Assembly: GCF_021130785.1 (NCBI RefSeq) | Contig: NC_060213.1 | Location: 71,258,001-71,322,000 of the forward strand | DNA: 64,000 bases | Source of the DNA: Homalodisca vitripennis | Lineage: Eukaryota; Arthropoda; Insecta; Hemiptera; Cicadellidae | Direction of reading: 5' to 3' | Shown: one piece after another, positions 13,133 through 23,665 of the stretch | How positions within the stretch are numbered: position 1 is the first letter of the stretch | How the letters are laid out: each line of letters starts with the position of its first letter | The notes under the pieces: generated by a model | Databases searched by the model: none | Seen by the model: the letters and a program-made list of their open reading frames with translations, nothing else | Told to the model about the DNA's origin: nothing | Position numbers and translations under genes: made by a program

Positions 13133-15289
13133 CTTAAACTTCAAATACAAATATTGAATGTGGAAAATACAAATAATTATAGAAGGCTCTAGAAAATTGC
13201 TATTCGTTCATAGCATTAATTAATATTGGACAATTATTGCTCAATTTCCGTTCTTTAATTAGTGTTTACTTATTAAACCTATTTTGAAAGAATATAACGC
13301 GTGATTGATACAAAGGCCAACATTTTTAAGTTTAAATTAATTTATAGAAGTAAAGTGAGTAATGCACTACAAAACAAGATAGCTTGCTTCAGTTTCCACC
13401 TGTTTGCACTCTATTTCAATGAATAACACTCCTTGTTTCCTTACCCTGTCGTAAGGTGCACCCTGAAACAATATAGTCATAGCACATTTAGAAATAAAAT
13501 AAAATATTTTTTACTCAATGATCCCATATAGAGGAAAGATTTCATTTATTTTTTGTAAGTTTTTACGTCATTTTAAATATAGTTCAGTTAGATACATAGT
13601 TGATCTTTGTTCTGAATGGAAAAAAAACGTTTGGGAATTACATTATTATTATTATTATTAGCAACTATAATTATTAGAGTTTATACTTTCTAAGATAATG
13701 AATGGGAAAATAAATATCAAATAAGCTTCAATAAAAATAATTTTACTCTCAAAAACTTAAAAAAAGATATTCTATCAAGTATGACTAAATAATGTCTCCA
13801 ACCAAAGGAGAACATTGTACGTATTAAACATATTGTATGGTATTGGTTGGGCTAAATATATGATAATACGCCTAATTATACTCTTAATCATCCTTATCAT
13901 CTGCTCGGTAACTTGCTTAAACTAATTAGCAAGACTCTATGTGTCACAGTCTGATACCGGATAACAAACTTTGTCTAACTAGCTTAGTACATTTACTACA
14001 CTCGTAGGGTTTCTTATATTACAAATCTCTTACTTTTGATTTTTAAAGCACTGAAAAAAATCTTAAAATCCAATGAATTCAAGACTGGACGTCTATAATA
14101 CAAATATTTTAATATTTTTTAGCCAAAATAAATGTTACCCCAACATTTGTGAAAATGAATGAAACTGCGAAGTATTACAGGCCATTGAAAAAGATTTAAC
14201 GTACTATTTAAATAATTAATAATAGTTATATTTTATTCTGAAAACTTTACAAATCCGAGGTTTTTAAACTCATTTCATAAACCGAACTTACTCAAAATCT
14301 CGAACTAAAAGCTGGTGATTATGTATCATTCCTAAATCATACGGTAAAGAAAAATTTTCATTTCTGAAATAAAATGGTATAAAGAAATGGTAATGGTAAT
14401 TATTAGTAAAAATTATTAAAATAGGAAGTTTTAATGATCAAAATAAGTATTATACAATGAACGCCACAACACATAATTACTGAAGCCTTTAACAGTAATA
14501 TTTTAGGAGGATAAAGTCAACTTCCAATATTTGACACCTGGGTTTTCGACGAAGAAATAAAAAAAAAACTTGCTCACAAAGAGGAATTAAGCATCAAAAT
14601 TACTAGCCTTTCGTTGGTTTGAAAGAATGGCGCTGAACGGGTTGAAAAATAACTTAAACCTTTTTATTCTTATAATTATACCTTTTGCCTTCGTACACTT
14701 TTAAAGCCAGCCTTTACATATATTAATAATATCACCGTATACCAACGACATCAAAGAAATTTTCACTTTTAGTCTTTTGACAACAATGGATATTGTTTGT
14801 TTATCCGACGGCTAATTTAAGCGTGTCAAACTAAGATGTATGACTTTAATAAAACATTTATTCTATTTCCGCAAAATCAAATTATTTGCGGCTGAAATTG
14901 ATCACTGCCCATAATAAATATCATTAAAACGGAATATAGAAGTGTATAGCTGACAAGTATAGTTGACTTTCTAGATTATGAACATGAATCTGATTAAATA
15001 ACACCAAGTCTCACATAAAAATACATATACACTAGAAACAAAATATTTTTATGGTAGTAAACTATAACTTTACACTATAATGTCAAAATCACACTTTCAC
15101 AATCACACAATGTACCAAATAAATTGTTGTTTAAGAGAAAACTAGAAATAACATACTTTTGTATTACATATAATTTTTAAGTAAGTAATATATTAAGAGA
15201 CGTTAATCTATTTGGATGGTAATTAACATTAAGATCCATTTTTCCCACGACCTGTTGATATTCAAACAGAAATAACCGATATGCAATGA
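13133..15289. other. AT-rich spacer with an (ATT)n run
   Basis: 13,642-13,660 is a short ATT trinucleotide run. The rest shows no gene, RNA or module that I can support. Confidence 0.45.
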
Positions 15290-15396
15290 AGCAAAAGCAA
15301 TGGAGATTGGTCGACAGTTATCGGTTCCAATAGGGTAATACTGCAAATGGAATTATATTACACGGAACGGGTATCTATACTTGAGTATAAACTGAC
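15290..15396 (-). repeat. Island E, copy 2
   Basis: GCAAAAGCAATGGAGATTGG (15,290-15,309) corresponds to CCAAAGCAATGGAGATGGG of the 50.9-kb copy. TCGACAG...TACTGCAAATGGAATTATATTACACGGAACGGG follows in the same order. The frame open in the 50-kb copies is shifted and stopped here. It lies 1.1 kb before a D copy, matching the E-then-D order of the 50-55 kb region. Confidence 0.6.
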
Positions 15397-16446
15397 AACG
15401 TTCACACGGCAAAATATTATTAAAACCGTTAATTATGACTTATTTAACTATGCCCAACAACGACTGGTCTCTATATTGCAGACCATTAATATGATCACAC
15501 TTAATTAAGGAGATTAATTCGTTCATTTTAAAACGATTGTTTGAAGTGTCCCTTTTTGCTCCAAGTGTTTTTGAGTTCAAATGTTTGTTAATCAATTGTT
15601 ACCATTACGAGTGAAGTATTGGTGTGTAAATTACTTCGTGATGTTATATCGAAAAGTCTTTATGTTTATAGCTACATGTGTTATTATTTTATGTGAAAAT
15701 ACATATCGTACTCATTTCGTATACACGAATACCTATTATATAATTATGTTTTTGTTATTGCAGTTATCTATAAAATCCATATAACTTTTTTAATGCTTAA
15801 CCAAAATCTCATAGATTGACATCAAACTCGCTAATTAAAGGTGGATTTACTTTTCAATAAATAGCAGTTACACTCGAAATTGCAAGTGATTTCCTAATGC
15901 ATTACAGATATATAAAAGGGCTATCTTTTATAATGGCACAACAAATATTTTTAAATATCAATGGAATACACAAATTTTCCAGCAAAATTCCTTATTGTTA
16001 GAAAAGATAGCTCTAACCTCAGTTACACTTATAATATTTACGTTGAGAGATAAGGAACGCTAACTTCGTACTAATTTTTAATTCATAATTTAAAACCCTG
16101 CCACTTCACTTATTTCACTATAAACGCTACTTTAGAAATTAGGTCAATTATAAACCGTATATTTTTGTGTTTAGTTACTACCTCATGGAAGTATCCACGA
16201 AAAATGGTTTTTAAATAATTGATCCGAATCCAAAATTTTGTCAGAAAAATTCAGTAATAATATACCTATTAGTTCTCACTGTGTTTATTAGTTTTACGTA
16301 GCGTACTTAATAAAAATAGATGATCAAACTCATTTGAGCATCTCGTTTTCACCAGCAGAAATAGCTTAAGGGTATAAAAGCATCAAACATTTACTTTACG
16401 TAAAGAAAATATAATGAAATACAGTAACAAAAATAGGGAATTAAAG
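15397..16446. other. AT-rich spacer, no gene seen
   Basis: The plus-strand open frame at 15,581-15,784 is hydrophobic low-complexity translation without a recognised domain. Confidence 0.4.
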
Positions 16447-16650
16447 CGAGGAGATAATGACTTTGAACTGCATAAAGGTGGAGCTGACTGTGAATTGCTA
16501 CACAAAGGGTTCGTATCGGATAAACCGAACGTAACCGAATAGCGTTCCTGGATGATAAACCAAGTCAATAGTGTTTAGGGCAAATGACTTGGTTGGCTCT
16601 GCATCCATCATTATGTTCACCTCGTCGCTGTGGGAGCATCCAGTAATCGG
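16447..16650 (-). repeat. Island D, copy 1 of 3
   Basis: GAGATAATGACTTTGAACTG, GGTGGAGCTGACTGTGAATT, ACACAAAGGGTT and ATCGGATAAACC align in order to the D copies at 30.8 and 55.3 kb, the latter reading GAGATAAATCATATAATGACTTC, GCAGGAGCTGACTGAGAATA, GCACAAAGGTTT and ATCGGATAACC. A weaker match continues through CATCCATCATTATGTTCACC. On the minus strand a short open frame (YPIRTLCVAIHSQL) corresponds to YPITNLCAVILSQL and YPIRNLCAAILSQL in the other copies. The codon changes are not clearly biased to synonymous positions. Confidence 0.65.
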
Positions 16651-16902
16651 TATCAATAAAACGAATTCACTATTTACGTTATTTCATTTAATACGTATAT
16701 TGAACCTGAAACATTTTAAAATTGACGTAGTATACCATACGTAAACAATAAAAACCTCCCTCCACGATATTAGTTACAATATATTTAAAATAGATGGAAA
16801 TATTCAATATGCAAGAGAGAATTAAAATATCATACTCACTTAAAATCTGTTTAAGAAAAAAAATTACGTTCTCCATAACTGTGCCCAGTGGCAACGAGCG
16901 TT

Positions 16903-17340
16903 GATTGTGAATGAAAACAGGATTTTTTCGGACATTTGCCATTTTAGTGATATAGAGAAAATCAGAAACATTACATTTAGAGATTTTCAATCTGATATCT
17001 TCACCATGAAAATAATTAACCTAACATATTTACAAACTAGGTTAAAAATAAACAAATCACACCAAAGCGCTGTGACACACATTAGTCGGAATTCACAACC
17101 ACCACGTTGTGTGTCAACATCACTAACTCTAAAAAAATTAACTTAATAACAAACTAAACACAACACTAATTATTAAAATTGAACTACAGAATACAGGTCA
17201 CAATAGGTCTGCTTATACCGATCAACCTACAGATCTCTAAATGTAATGATATTGATTTTTCGTTCCATCACTAAACGATGAAAAATACCCAGATAAAATC
17301 CTGTTTCCTTCACAATCCTGTCATCGTCAAAAATATTCAA
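16903..17340 (-). mobile_element. Short Penelope-like element scrap with inverted ends
   Basis: The left end (GATTGTGAATGAAAACAGGATTTTTTCGGACATTTGCC, 16,903-16,940) and the right end (CATCACTAAACGATG...AAATCCTGTTTCCTTCACAATCC, about 17,265-17,318) are inverted versions of one sequence. The interior (TTTACAAACTAGGTTAAAAATAAACAAATC; AGTCGGAATTCACAACC; GAACTACAGAATACAGGTCACAATA) matches the element at 61.6-62.5 kb. This copy lacks the GIY-YIG coding part, so it is an internally deleted or heavily 5'-truncated derivative. Orientation follows the larger copy, whose coding strand is minus. Confidence 0.75.
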
Positions 17341-18264
17341 GACATAATATTGTTAAACTAAAAGAATATTGTTATTACATATTTAAATTTGTGACACTAA
17401 TATGTTATGAATAAATATGATATTAAGATAAATATCAAGAAATGATTTTATTTCATTTTAAAATATTGTGGTGGCGTTCATAATTTATACTATGTTTTTT
17501 TATTGTTAGTAGTGTATTTTTAGAAAGCAATTTATGAAAATATTTAAAATAGTTTATACAACAGCTTGTTTATAAATACGGTGTGTCAACATGCAGGAAA
17601 CTGAAACTTAATCACTCTAACAAGATGAGAATAAACAATAATATAGGAAACTTACGATGTTACTGTAAAATATCAACGTACAATTAAATAGACTTTTTAA
17701 ATACATTATTTTTAAAATTGTATTACTCTGGTGTTTAAAATTTTAGGTAGGTTTTGTATTAAAAACGACATGACCCCCGTGCTTTTCAAAACGTTAGCTG
17801 CCCCAAAAAGCCCAATCAGGTCTAAATTTATTACAAATATTATCTTATAAATATCTCCACTCAGTTATTTTGCCAGAATGGTACGTTATTTCATTTCAAT
17901 AATGAGGGATGTAAACTATAAAATAATAACTGTGTCATTTATAAACCTAAAGAAAACATATAAAATGTTCAGAACTATCATGTCATGCGTTTACATGTTT
18001 TAAACTATGTTTTTGTATCTTGAACTGTTGGATAGATATTAACTACATGTAAATCCTAATTAAACTACCTTATTTATATTTTAGTTGCCACAAAATCCAT
18101 AGATTTTTATGATTCATCCGGAAAGACTATTAACACATTTATAAACAGTGTTAACTCCTGACCATAAACGACTATTGTCAATCTGGCCTTTTATTTGTAA
18201 TATATAAATATCCAGCGTTTAACAAAAAACAAGTCCTTTAAAGCAGCAAAACAAACTTTAAGGG
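17341..18264. other. AT-rich spacer, no gene seen
   Basis: No reading frame or repeat that I can match. Confidence 0.4.
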
Positions 18265-18378
18265 GTTTTCAAGCTTTTGTACAAAAGAATTCAAATAGAA
18301 CTCAGAACTTTTCACTGGTATAACTTTCTACCATTAATGAGTTTCGTTAAAAGTTAAAGCAAACCCTGCCTTCTTATG
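18265..18378. repeat. Island Q, copy 1 of 3
   Basis: CAAGCTTTTGTACAAAAGAATTC, CTCAGAACTTTTCACTGGTATAAC, TTAATGAGTTTCGTTAAAAGTT and CTGCCTTCTTATGG occur in the same order and spacing as at 19.83-19.94 kb and 34.53-34.64 kb. The strand is arbitrary because no coding sense is visible. Confidence 0.6.
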
Positions 18379-19829
18379 GATATTGAAAAAAAGAAACAAA
18401 AACTGGTCGAATTTACGTTAAGTGTTAACTGTCAGTAAGATACGCAAGTAATAGTTAGTAACGAAGTAGTCTTTTAAATGTTTATGATTGTGTTTTTATT
18501 CAGTCTTGTATTAAAACTCGATTTTTTATAACTAAAGAAAGAATACTGCCTTTGGTGTTTTAATTTGATGATTCAATATTAATATAATTCATAAATAACT
18601 TGTAATTTTTTTACTACACGTTCAATAGTGCTTGGAAAAGCTGAATATCAATATTTGCAACTTTAAACATGATATATTCTGAATTTATGATAAAAACATT
18701 TGCTTTTTCAAATAAAAAGTAACACAAATTTTGATAACTATGATACGGAAGAGTTGATTGAACTTGCTATTTGGCCCAAGAGGAGTTAAAACTTTGTGAA
18801 TTTTAGGTAGTACACACAAATGTTTTGTCTTTAAATATTGAGAGCTTAATTTTTAAATGAGTGGTTTAACTAGTTCATTTTCATGATTTTTTGTGTGTGT
18901 TTTATTATTTTCTATGAGTGTAATATATTATACTTATTTATACAAGTATTTTCATCACAGTTAATTAATTTATTAATTGGACTATCATACTCTTACTTGT
19001 CTAAGATAACTGTAATTTACCTTTACCAGCAGGGAGAAATACTATGAGTTCACCATTTCTTACCATTTTAAAAGGAATAATCTTTGTAAATGTTAGGTTT
19101 CTTTTGGATCTGTCGGATTAAAGCACGTTTCTATAAGGTTTATTCAAGATAAAATATTTATTTAAAAGCAATAATACAAAAAGTATTCATGTATAAATTA
19201 GTGTTTTAATATTTTGAATAATTATTTGACGTATTAGAGTGTTCTGTAACATTGATAGATTGTATGACTTTCAATTAATTTTATTCGTGTTTCATTAGCT
19301 TGGTGGAGTTGGTCTCAGAAATATTACAATGAACGTAAAACATTTTACTCTTTGAGATAACCATAAATTTTTTATACAGAAAACAAAAAACTTACACATT
19401 TTATTTTATTTAAAAAACGTTATACTGAAAAAGAGAATACTGTCAAGTTGACTTATTAAATACATATGTTACTTAACTGTAATAAAATATAAAAAAATAT
19501 TGTAATACAAAAATCACTTAAATGTGTACCTGTCGATTTTTTAGATGTTTATGATGTATTAGCAAAACATCACTTCCTGAACAAGCTGAATTACATTCAG
19601 TATTGTATTCATAGAAACAAATTAAGTTGCAGAATTGTAAATATGATTACAGTTATTTGAAAAATTCTTTTTATTTTGTGATAACTACTGTAATGAATAA
19701 CTATTGTAGACATCTCCATATACAAGGATATTAGTAATATACTGTTCAATATTTATGCAACTATTCTATTAATTTGTAAAAAAAAACGTTTCTCAAAATG
19801 GAACAATGATAAACTATAGGATGTTTCAC
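18379..19829. other. AT-rich spacer, no gene seen
   Basis: Nothing supportable between the two Q copies. Confidence 0.4.
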
Positions 19830-19940
19830 AGTCAAGCTTTTGTTTGGAAGAATTCAATTCAACTTTTCACTGTAAAACTTTAACTCATTATTGAATGTCG
19901 TTACAAGTTGCTAGAACTTCTCCTTCTTACTGGCTCTGAC
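19830..19940. repeat. Island Q, copy 2 of 3
   Basis: CAAGCTTTTGTTTGGAAGAATTC, CAACTTTTCACTGTAAAACTTTAAC, TCATTATTGAATGTCGTTACAAGTT and CTCCTTCTTACTGG align to the copies at 18.3 and 34.6 kb. It is followed 330 bp later by the insertion of the 3.4-kb DNA transposon. Confidence 0.6.
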
Positions 19941-20267
19941 GACATATACTTTATAATTGAATTACTTATACGCAATGGTATTTTTCTGTTCAATGTGTTT
20001 ACCGCTCGTAATACATAAAAAACTGTAATTGGGTACAAAATATATATAAACATAAAGACTGTATCAAATGAGGGACAAATACTTTATCACAGTTAATTGA
20101 AAACATATTGGCCAATGAAGTTTCATGCATTAAAGTTTCTGACCAATACTAAGAAACTAACTACATAACAATCTATAAACAATAATAGAGAGGTCAAAAA
20201 TCAATTTAAACTCACAGTACAGTTATACAAGTTTTATAACGTGGTATAATTTTAGTGTGGTGAAATT

Positions 20268-20299
20268 GGATGGTCTGATGCCAAACTGAACCAACTCCA
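20268..20299 (+). repeat. Left terminal inverted repeat
   Basis: Starts GGATGGTCTGATGCCAAACT and ends GAACCAACTCCA. The reverse complement of 23,634-23,665 is identical except at two positions (G/A at base 13, C/G at base 19). Confidence 0.9.
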
Positions 20300-20447
20300 A
20301 TTTCAATGTTTTTCCGGTATTGTCATTTCTTACTTTATAAAAATACAATACATTCACATGCCAGAGAGAACCATATTAAACAGCTGAGTTTGTGAGGGAA
20401 ATTTTATTTTTCTGTTTTACCATACGGGGAATTTTGATTTTGTTTGT

Positions 20448-20470
20448 GTGGCAGACTGAACTAACTCCTG
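20448..20470 (+). repeat. Subterminal transposon motif, direct
   Basis: GCAGACTGAACTAACTCC is a copy of the inner terminal-repeat motif (GCCAAACTGAACCAACTCC). It lies just before the transposase start codon at 20,477. Confidence 0.75.
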
Positions 20471-20476
20471 AAAAAC

Positions 20477-20615
20477 ATGGCTGACGCATTAGAGTTGGTT
20501 CATGGTGCATCCTCTTCTTTAATAAATAGTGAGTTAAACTCCAGTTTATCCGACTTATTTGAAGATTCTGGTGACGAGTACATCCCACCTCAACATGCTG
20601 AAGATAGTAGTGAAG
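20477..20615 (+). CDS. Transposase first exon (intact)
   Basis: Begins MADALELVHG and runs 46 codons plus one base to the donor G|GTAATA at 20,616. The second half is acidic (LFEDSGDEYIP), like the N-terminal tails of several arthropod transposases. The ATG at 20,477 is chosen because it is the first in frame after the subterminal repeat, and because the exon joins in phase to the acceptor at 21,151 (G plus AT gives Asp). The segment GAGTTGGTTCATGG inside the exon (20,492-20,505) is itself an inverted copy of the terminal-repeat motif, so binding-site sequence and coding sequence overlap. Confidence 0.65.
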
Positions 20616-21151
20616 GTAATATTTCACATTTACTAATTATCTAAGGTCATTTCAATTATATGCAAATAGGTTAGTGTACATTAGCATTTCATCTTATGCC
20701 AAAGTGAACTAACTATTCCCTCCATAATATCAGCTGTTGTGGTTGTGTTTTTTGTAAAACATATTAATGTTGTAGCCTTTCAATAGTGTTGTTAACAGAT
20801 ATCTGCAATGCACGATATACTATCTGTTGTCATAACTGGGATTTTGGAGTTAGTTCACTCTGGCATACAGTGTTCAGATATTTAAATGATGTTAGTTCAT
20901 TCTGGCAGACGAGAATTGTAAAAATGCTGATTGTTTGTTTGCCCCTGGATTTTTTATAAAGCTTATAGACAATGATAATAGATTAATTAATATTCATTTT
21001 TTAATAAAACAAACCTTATTTTGTTTTTTGTGTGTGTATATATTGGTACATTATTACTACAGTAATCCTTTTACCACCATACTTTAATAAAATAGGACTA
21101 TTTTATATTGTTGGCTTTGTACATGCTTTATATTGGCATTAATGTTTGCAG
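20616..21151 (+). other. Putative intron of the transposase, with three subterminal motifs
   Basis: Bounded by GTAATA and TTTGCAG. It contains three copies of the terminal-repeat motif: direct TGCCAAAGTGAACTAACTATTCC at 20,697-20,719, inverted GGAGTTAGTTCACTCTGGCA at 20,846-20,865, and inverted GTTAGTTCATTCTGGCAGA at 20,891-20,909. If the intron is real, the element keeps likely transposase-binding sites inside it. Splicing is inferred from phase and consensus only. Confidence 0.6.
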
Positions 21152-22169
21152 ATGATGTCCCATGTGGTTCTAAGCAAAAAAGGAAAGGAAGAAGAAGAAG
21201 AAGAAGGATTGGAAAAGATGTTGGGGGCAGATGGATCAGAAATGAGACAGGAAACACTCGTAGCAACAGAAGAAAACCCACCCGAGAAGAAGAGAAGAAA
21301 GAGAAACTACGGAGATCCAGCTAAGTGGAAAAAAAATATTTAGAAAGATAAATCGAAACTCAGGAAAAGCTTATGAGAGTACTAGTGGTAATCCTGTTGC
21401 AAGTAAAAATATTTGAACCGTTTGACTGTAAATGTAGAATGAAATGCGCTGAAAAAGTTAATATTGATGAAAGGAAAAGTTTTTTGATCTCTTTTTGGAA
21501 TTCAGGGGTCATTTGATACACAGACTGCTATTATTGGTAGGTCTGTTAAAGTTCGAAATGCTTTTGAAAAAAAGGGTTCTGATGATTCAAAGAGAGAATT
21601 CTCTCGTTACTATTATTTGCCATGTCAAAATATTGATGTCAGGATTTGTAAAAGTATGTTTATAAAAACACTTAAAATAGATAGCGCGAAGATTCATCGC
21701 TCACTGATGAAAGTTAGTCGTGGTGAGGTTGTAGACAAAAGAGGTAAACATACCGCCTCATAACAAACTATCAGATGAACGAATTAACTCTGTTAAAAAT
21801 CATATATCATCTTTTCCTGCCTACACTAGCCATTACAGTCGCAAAGATAATCCAAACAAAAAAGTATTTAGGGGCTGAATTAAATTTAAGTCTAATGTAT
21901 AGGTTATATGCCCAAAAAAATGGAAGCTGGTAATGTTAAAGATCAGACTGTGTCTCAGTCAATGTATGAAAAAATCTTTTACAAAGACTTCAAATTTAGG
22001 TTTTAAGACACCTCATAAGGACACCTGTAAAGTGTGCGATTCATATAATGTCCAGAAGAAAGCGATTGAGAGTGAACTAGACTCTGCAGAAAAAAAATTG
22101 AAACTCAAATCAAGTGTTGGCCAATACTGAGCTTCACCATAGAGAAAAGTAAATGCAGCAAGAGATGAA

Positions 22170-22655
22170 ATGAAGCGGGACATGCAATTTGCTAAAAACG
22201 GCGAATGCACCGTTTTAACTTTTGATTTACAGAAGACATTCTCATTGCCAAAGGTTCCTACAGGAATAGCATATTATAAGAGGCAATTGTCCGTTTATAA
22301 TTTAGGCGTTCATGACTGTGCCTCGTCAAAAGGAACAATGCACCTTTGGAATGAATGTCAAGGAGGAAGGGGACCAGATGAAATTGGATCCTGCCTTTTG
22401 AAATACATTTCTGACCATCCTACAAAAGAAAAGATTGTGTTGTGGTGCGACTCATGTGGTGGCCAGAATAGGAATTTCAAAATGGTATCCCTACTCATGC
22501 GACTAGTGCAAAACCCTTTAAACAACATTAAAGAAATTGAGCAAAAATTTCCCATACCAGGCCACAGTTTTTTGCCAAACGACACGGATTTTGGTCACAT
22601 AGAAAAAAAGCATGAGAAGACACGAATACATTTATGTCCCACAACAGCTTGCTGA
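22170..22655 (+). pseudogene. Transposase catalytic core fragment (161 codons)
   Basis: Open stretch from MKRDMQFAKNGE. Candidate catalytic acids: D19 in LTFDLQKTF, D94 in LWCDSCGGQNRN, and D140 or E145 in LPNDTDFGHIEKKH. The spacing and surrounding residues are those of an RNase H-fold DDE transposase core, with the conserved YYKRQLSVYNLGVHD and LWNECQGGRGPDEI blocks between the first and second acids. The fragment is open upstream only to a nearby stop; the preceding Cys-Cys segment at 21,933-22,130 lies in another frame. At the 3' end the frame breaks after KKHEK; the continuation EYIYVPQQLAEIIKG is in a different frame at about 22,625-22,710. Active-site residues therefore survive inside a broken gene. 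Confidence 0.8.
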
Positions 22656-22790
22656 AATAATAAAGGGATGTAGGTCAAAGAAGCAAGCATTTGAAGTCAT
22701 TACTATATAAAGGAAACAGATTTGATAACTACTGATCAAGTTTTGCGCAGCTCTTACAAACAGAAAAGAGTGTGACGGAGAGAAAGTTGA

Positions 22791-23159
22791 ATGGTTAAAG
22801 ATCAGAAGTTTATGTGTAAGACAAAGTCATCCTTATGTCATGTATTAATAAGTACACACACAATAGTGATGTTGAGTACCACTCAATCAGTCTCAGTAAA
22901 CGGCTCCAAAAAAAAAAAATCAAAAACCCTTGAAACCAAGAGGTCTGAACCCAGTAAGACTCAAGTTCCTCTTCACCATCTTCCTTTAGTCACAAAGAAT
23001 CCTAACGGCAAACCTCTTTCTTCTGAAAAAAAGGCTGACTTAAAATCAATGTTAGAACTTCTGCCACCGATTCACCATGGATTTTATGAAGACTTGTTCC
23101 AGAAACAGGAAATAACTACCAGTGAAATCAACGATGAAGAATTGGTTGATAATCTATAA
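22791..23159 (+). pseudogene. Transposase C-terminal fragment (122 codons)
   Basis: Open from 22,791 to the TAA ending at 23,159. The N-terminal half is probably partly out of the true frame. The last 60 residues look genuine: a Lys/Pro-rich stretch, then LPLVTKNPNGKPLSSEKKAD, then LLPPIHHGFYEDLF, and an acidic end EINDEELVDNL. I recall the block PNG+.+S..KK.DL......PP..H.FY as typical of the C-terminus of this arthropod transposase family. The stop is followed within 75 bp by a poly(A) signal, consistent with the natural gene end. Confidence 0.7.
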
Positions 23160-23228
23160 GTTTTATTAAATTTGACCTGTTTTTAATTTTGTAATACTGT
23201 GTTTGTTTGGTCTTCTCACTTTTTAAAT

Positions 23229-23234
23229 AATAAA
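23229..23234 (+). promoter_or_regulatory. Poly(A) signal of the transposase
   Basis: AATAAA, 70 bp after the transposase stop and inside the element. Confidence 0.5.
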
Positions 23235-23420
23235 ATCAGAATGAAAAATCAGTAATGAACTTATTATTCCTCCCTAATTTAGAAGTAAAATCCACCTTAG
23301 AACATTTTAGATACAATTCAGTAATTTTAAAGATGAAAGAAAAATATTTTAAGTAACTTATTTTACATATAAAATATTGGTTCACTGAAGCACCCAGGGT
23401 GCAATGGTAAGTTTCATGAA

Positions 23421-23439
23421 CCAGACTGAACCATGTCCA
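23421..23439 (+). repeat. Subterminal transposon motif, direct, 3' side
   Basis: CCAGACTGAACCATGTCCA resembles the inner terminal-repeat motif. It is the only extra copy seen on the 3' side. Confidence 0.55.
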
Positions 23440-23633
23440 GTACAAAAAAATTTTGAAAAAATATTTTCATCCCTTGCTGAGTTTTATATTAATTTTTTTC
23501 AGTAATTATGAAGATACAATTAGTGTAACTTTTCAGATTATCACAAAACAACAATATGTTTTTCAATTTCAAAGTGCTATTTAGCATCAAACATTGAAAA
23601 TCTATTATTGTTCGTACTGAAAAATTAAAAATA

Positions 23634-23665
23634 TGGAGTTGGTTCACTTTGGTATCAGACCATCC
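23634..23665 (-). repeat. Right terminal inverted repeat
   Basis: Plus strand reads TGGAGTTGGTTCACTTTGGT then ATCAGACCATCC. It is the reverse complement of the left repeat with two mismatches, followed by AATT. Confidence 0.9.

Larger units (their letters stand above)
20477..23159 (+). pseudogene. Transposase pseudogene of the 3.4-kb element
   Basis: The coding trail runs the length of the element but changes frame repeatedly. Exon 1 (20,477-20,615) is intact and ends at a GT donor. A GCAG acceptor at 21,148-21,151 continues the frame into a basic Lys/Arg-rich segment. The frame then shifts to one ending in NYGDPAKWKKN before an early stop at about 21,340. Further recognisable pieces lie at about 21,340-21,420, 21,418-21,512 (Cys-rich), 21,500-21,770, 21,770-21,880, 21,930-22,130 (DTCKVCDSYN zinc-knuckle-like), 22,170-22,630 (catalytic core) and 22,630-23,159 (C-terminal part), separated by stops and at least five frame changes. 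It cannot encode a working enzyme. Two of the intact pieces are listed separately, as is exon 1. Confidence 0.85.
20268..23665 (+). mobile_element. 3.4-kb DDE DNA transposon, probably Sola-like, inactive
   Basis: Complete element bounded by 32-bp terminal inverted repeats with two mismatches, flanked on both sides by AATT (20,264-20,267 and 23,666-23,669). AATT is either a 4-bp palindromic target-site duplication or an extension of the repeats. It carries a decayed transposase in the plus direction with an apparent intron, a poly(A) signal, and at least six extra internal copies of the terminal-repeat motif. A 4-bp duplication and a DDE-type core fit the Sola superfamily as I know it. The transposase resembles arthropod proteins that I recall labelled DUF7869. 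Superfamily placement is inference; that it is a cut-and-paste DNA transposon is well supported. Confidence 0.85.

Noticed and set aside
20268..23665. piggyBac assignment for the 3.4-kb element
   Set aside because: The flanks are AATT, not TTAA, and the protein blocks do not look like piggyBac.
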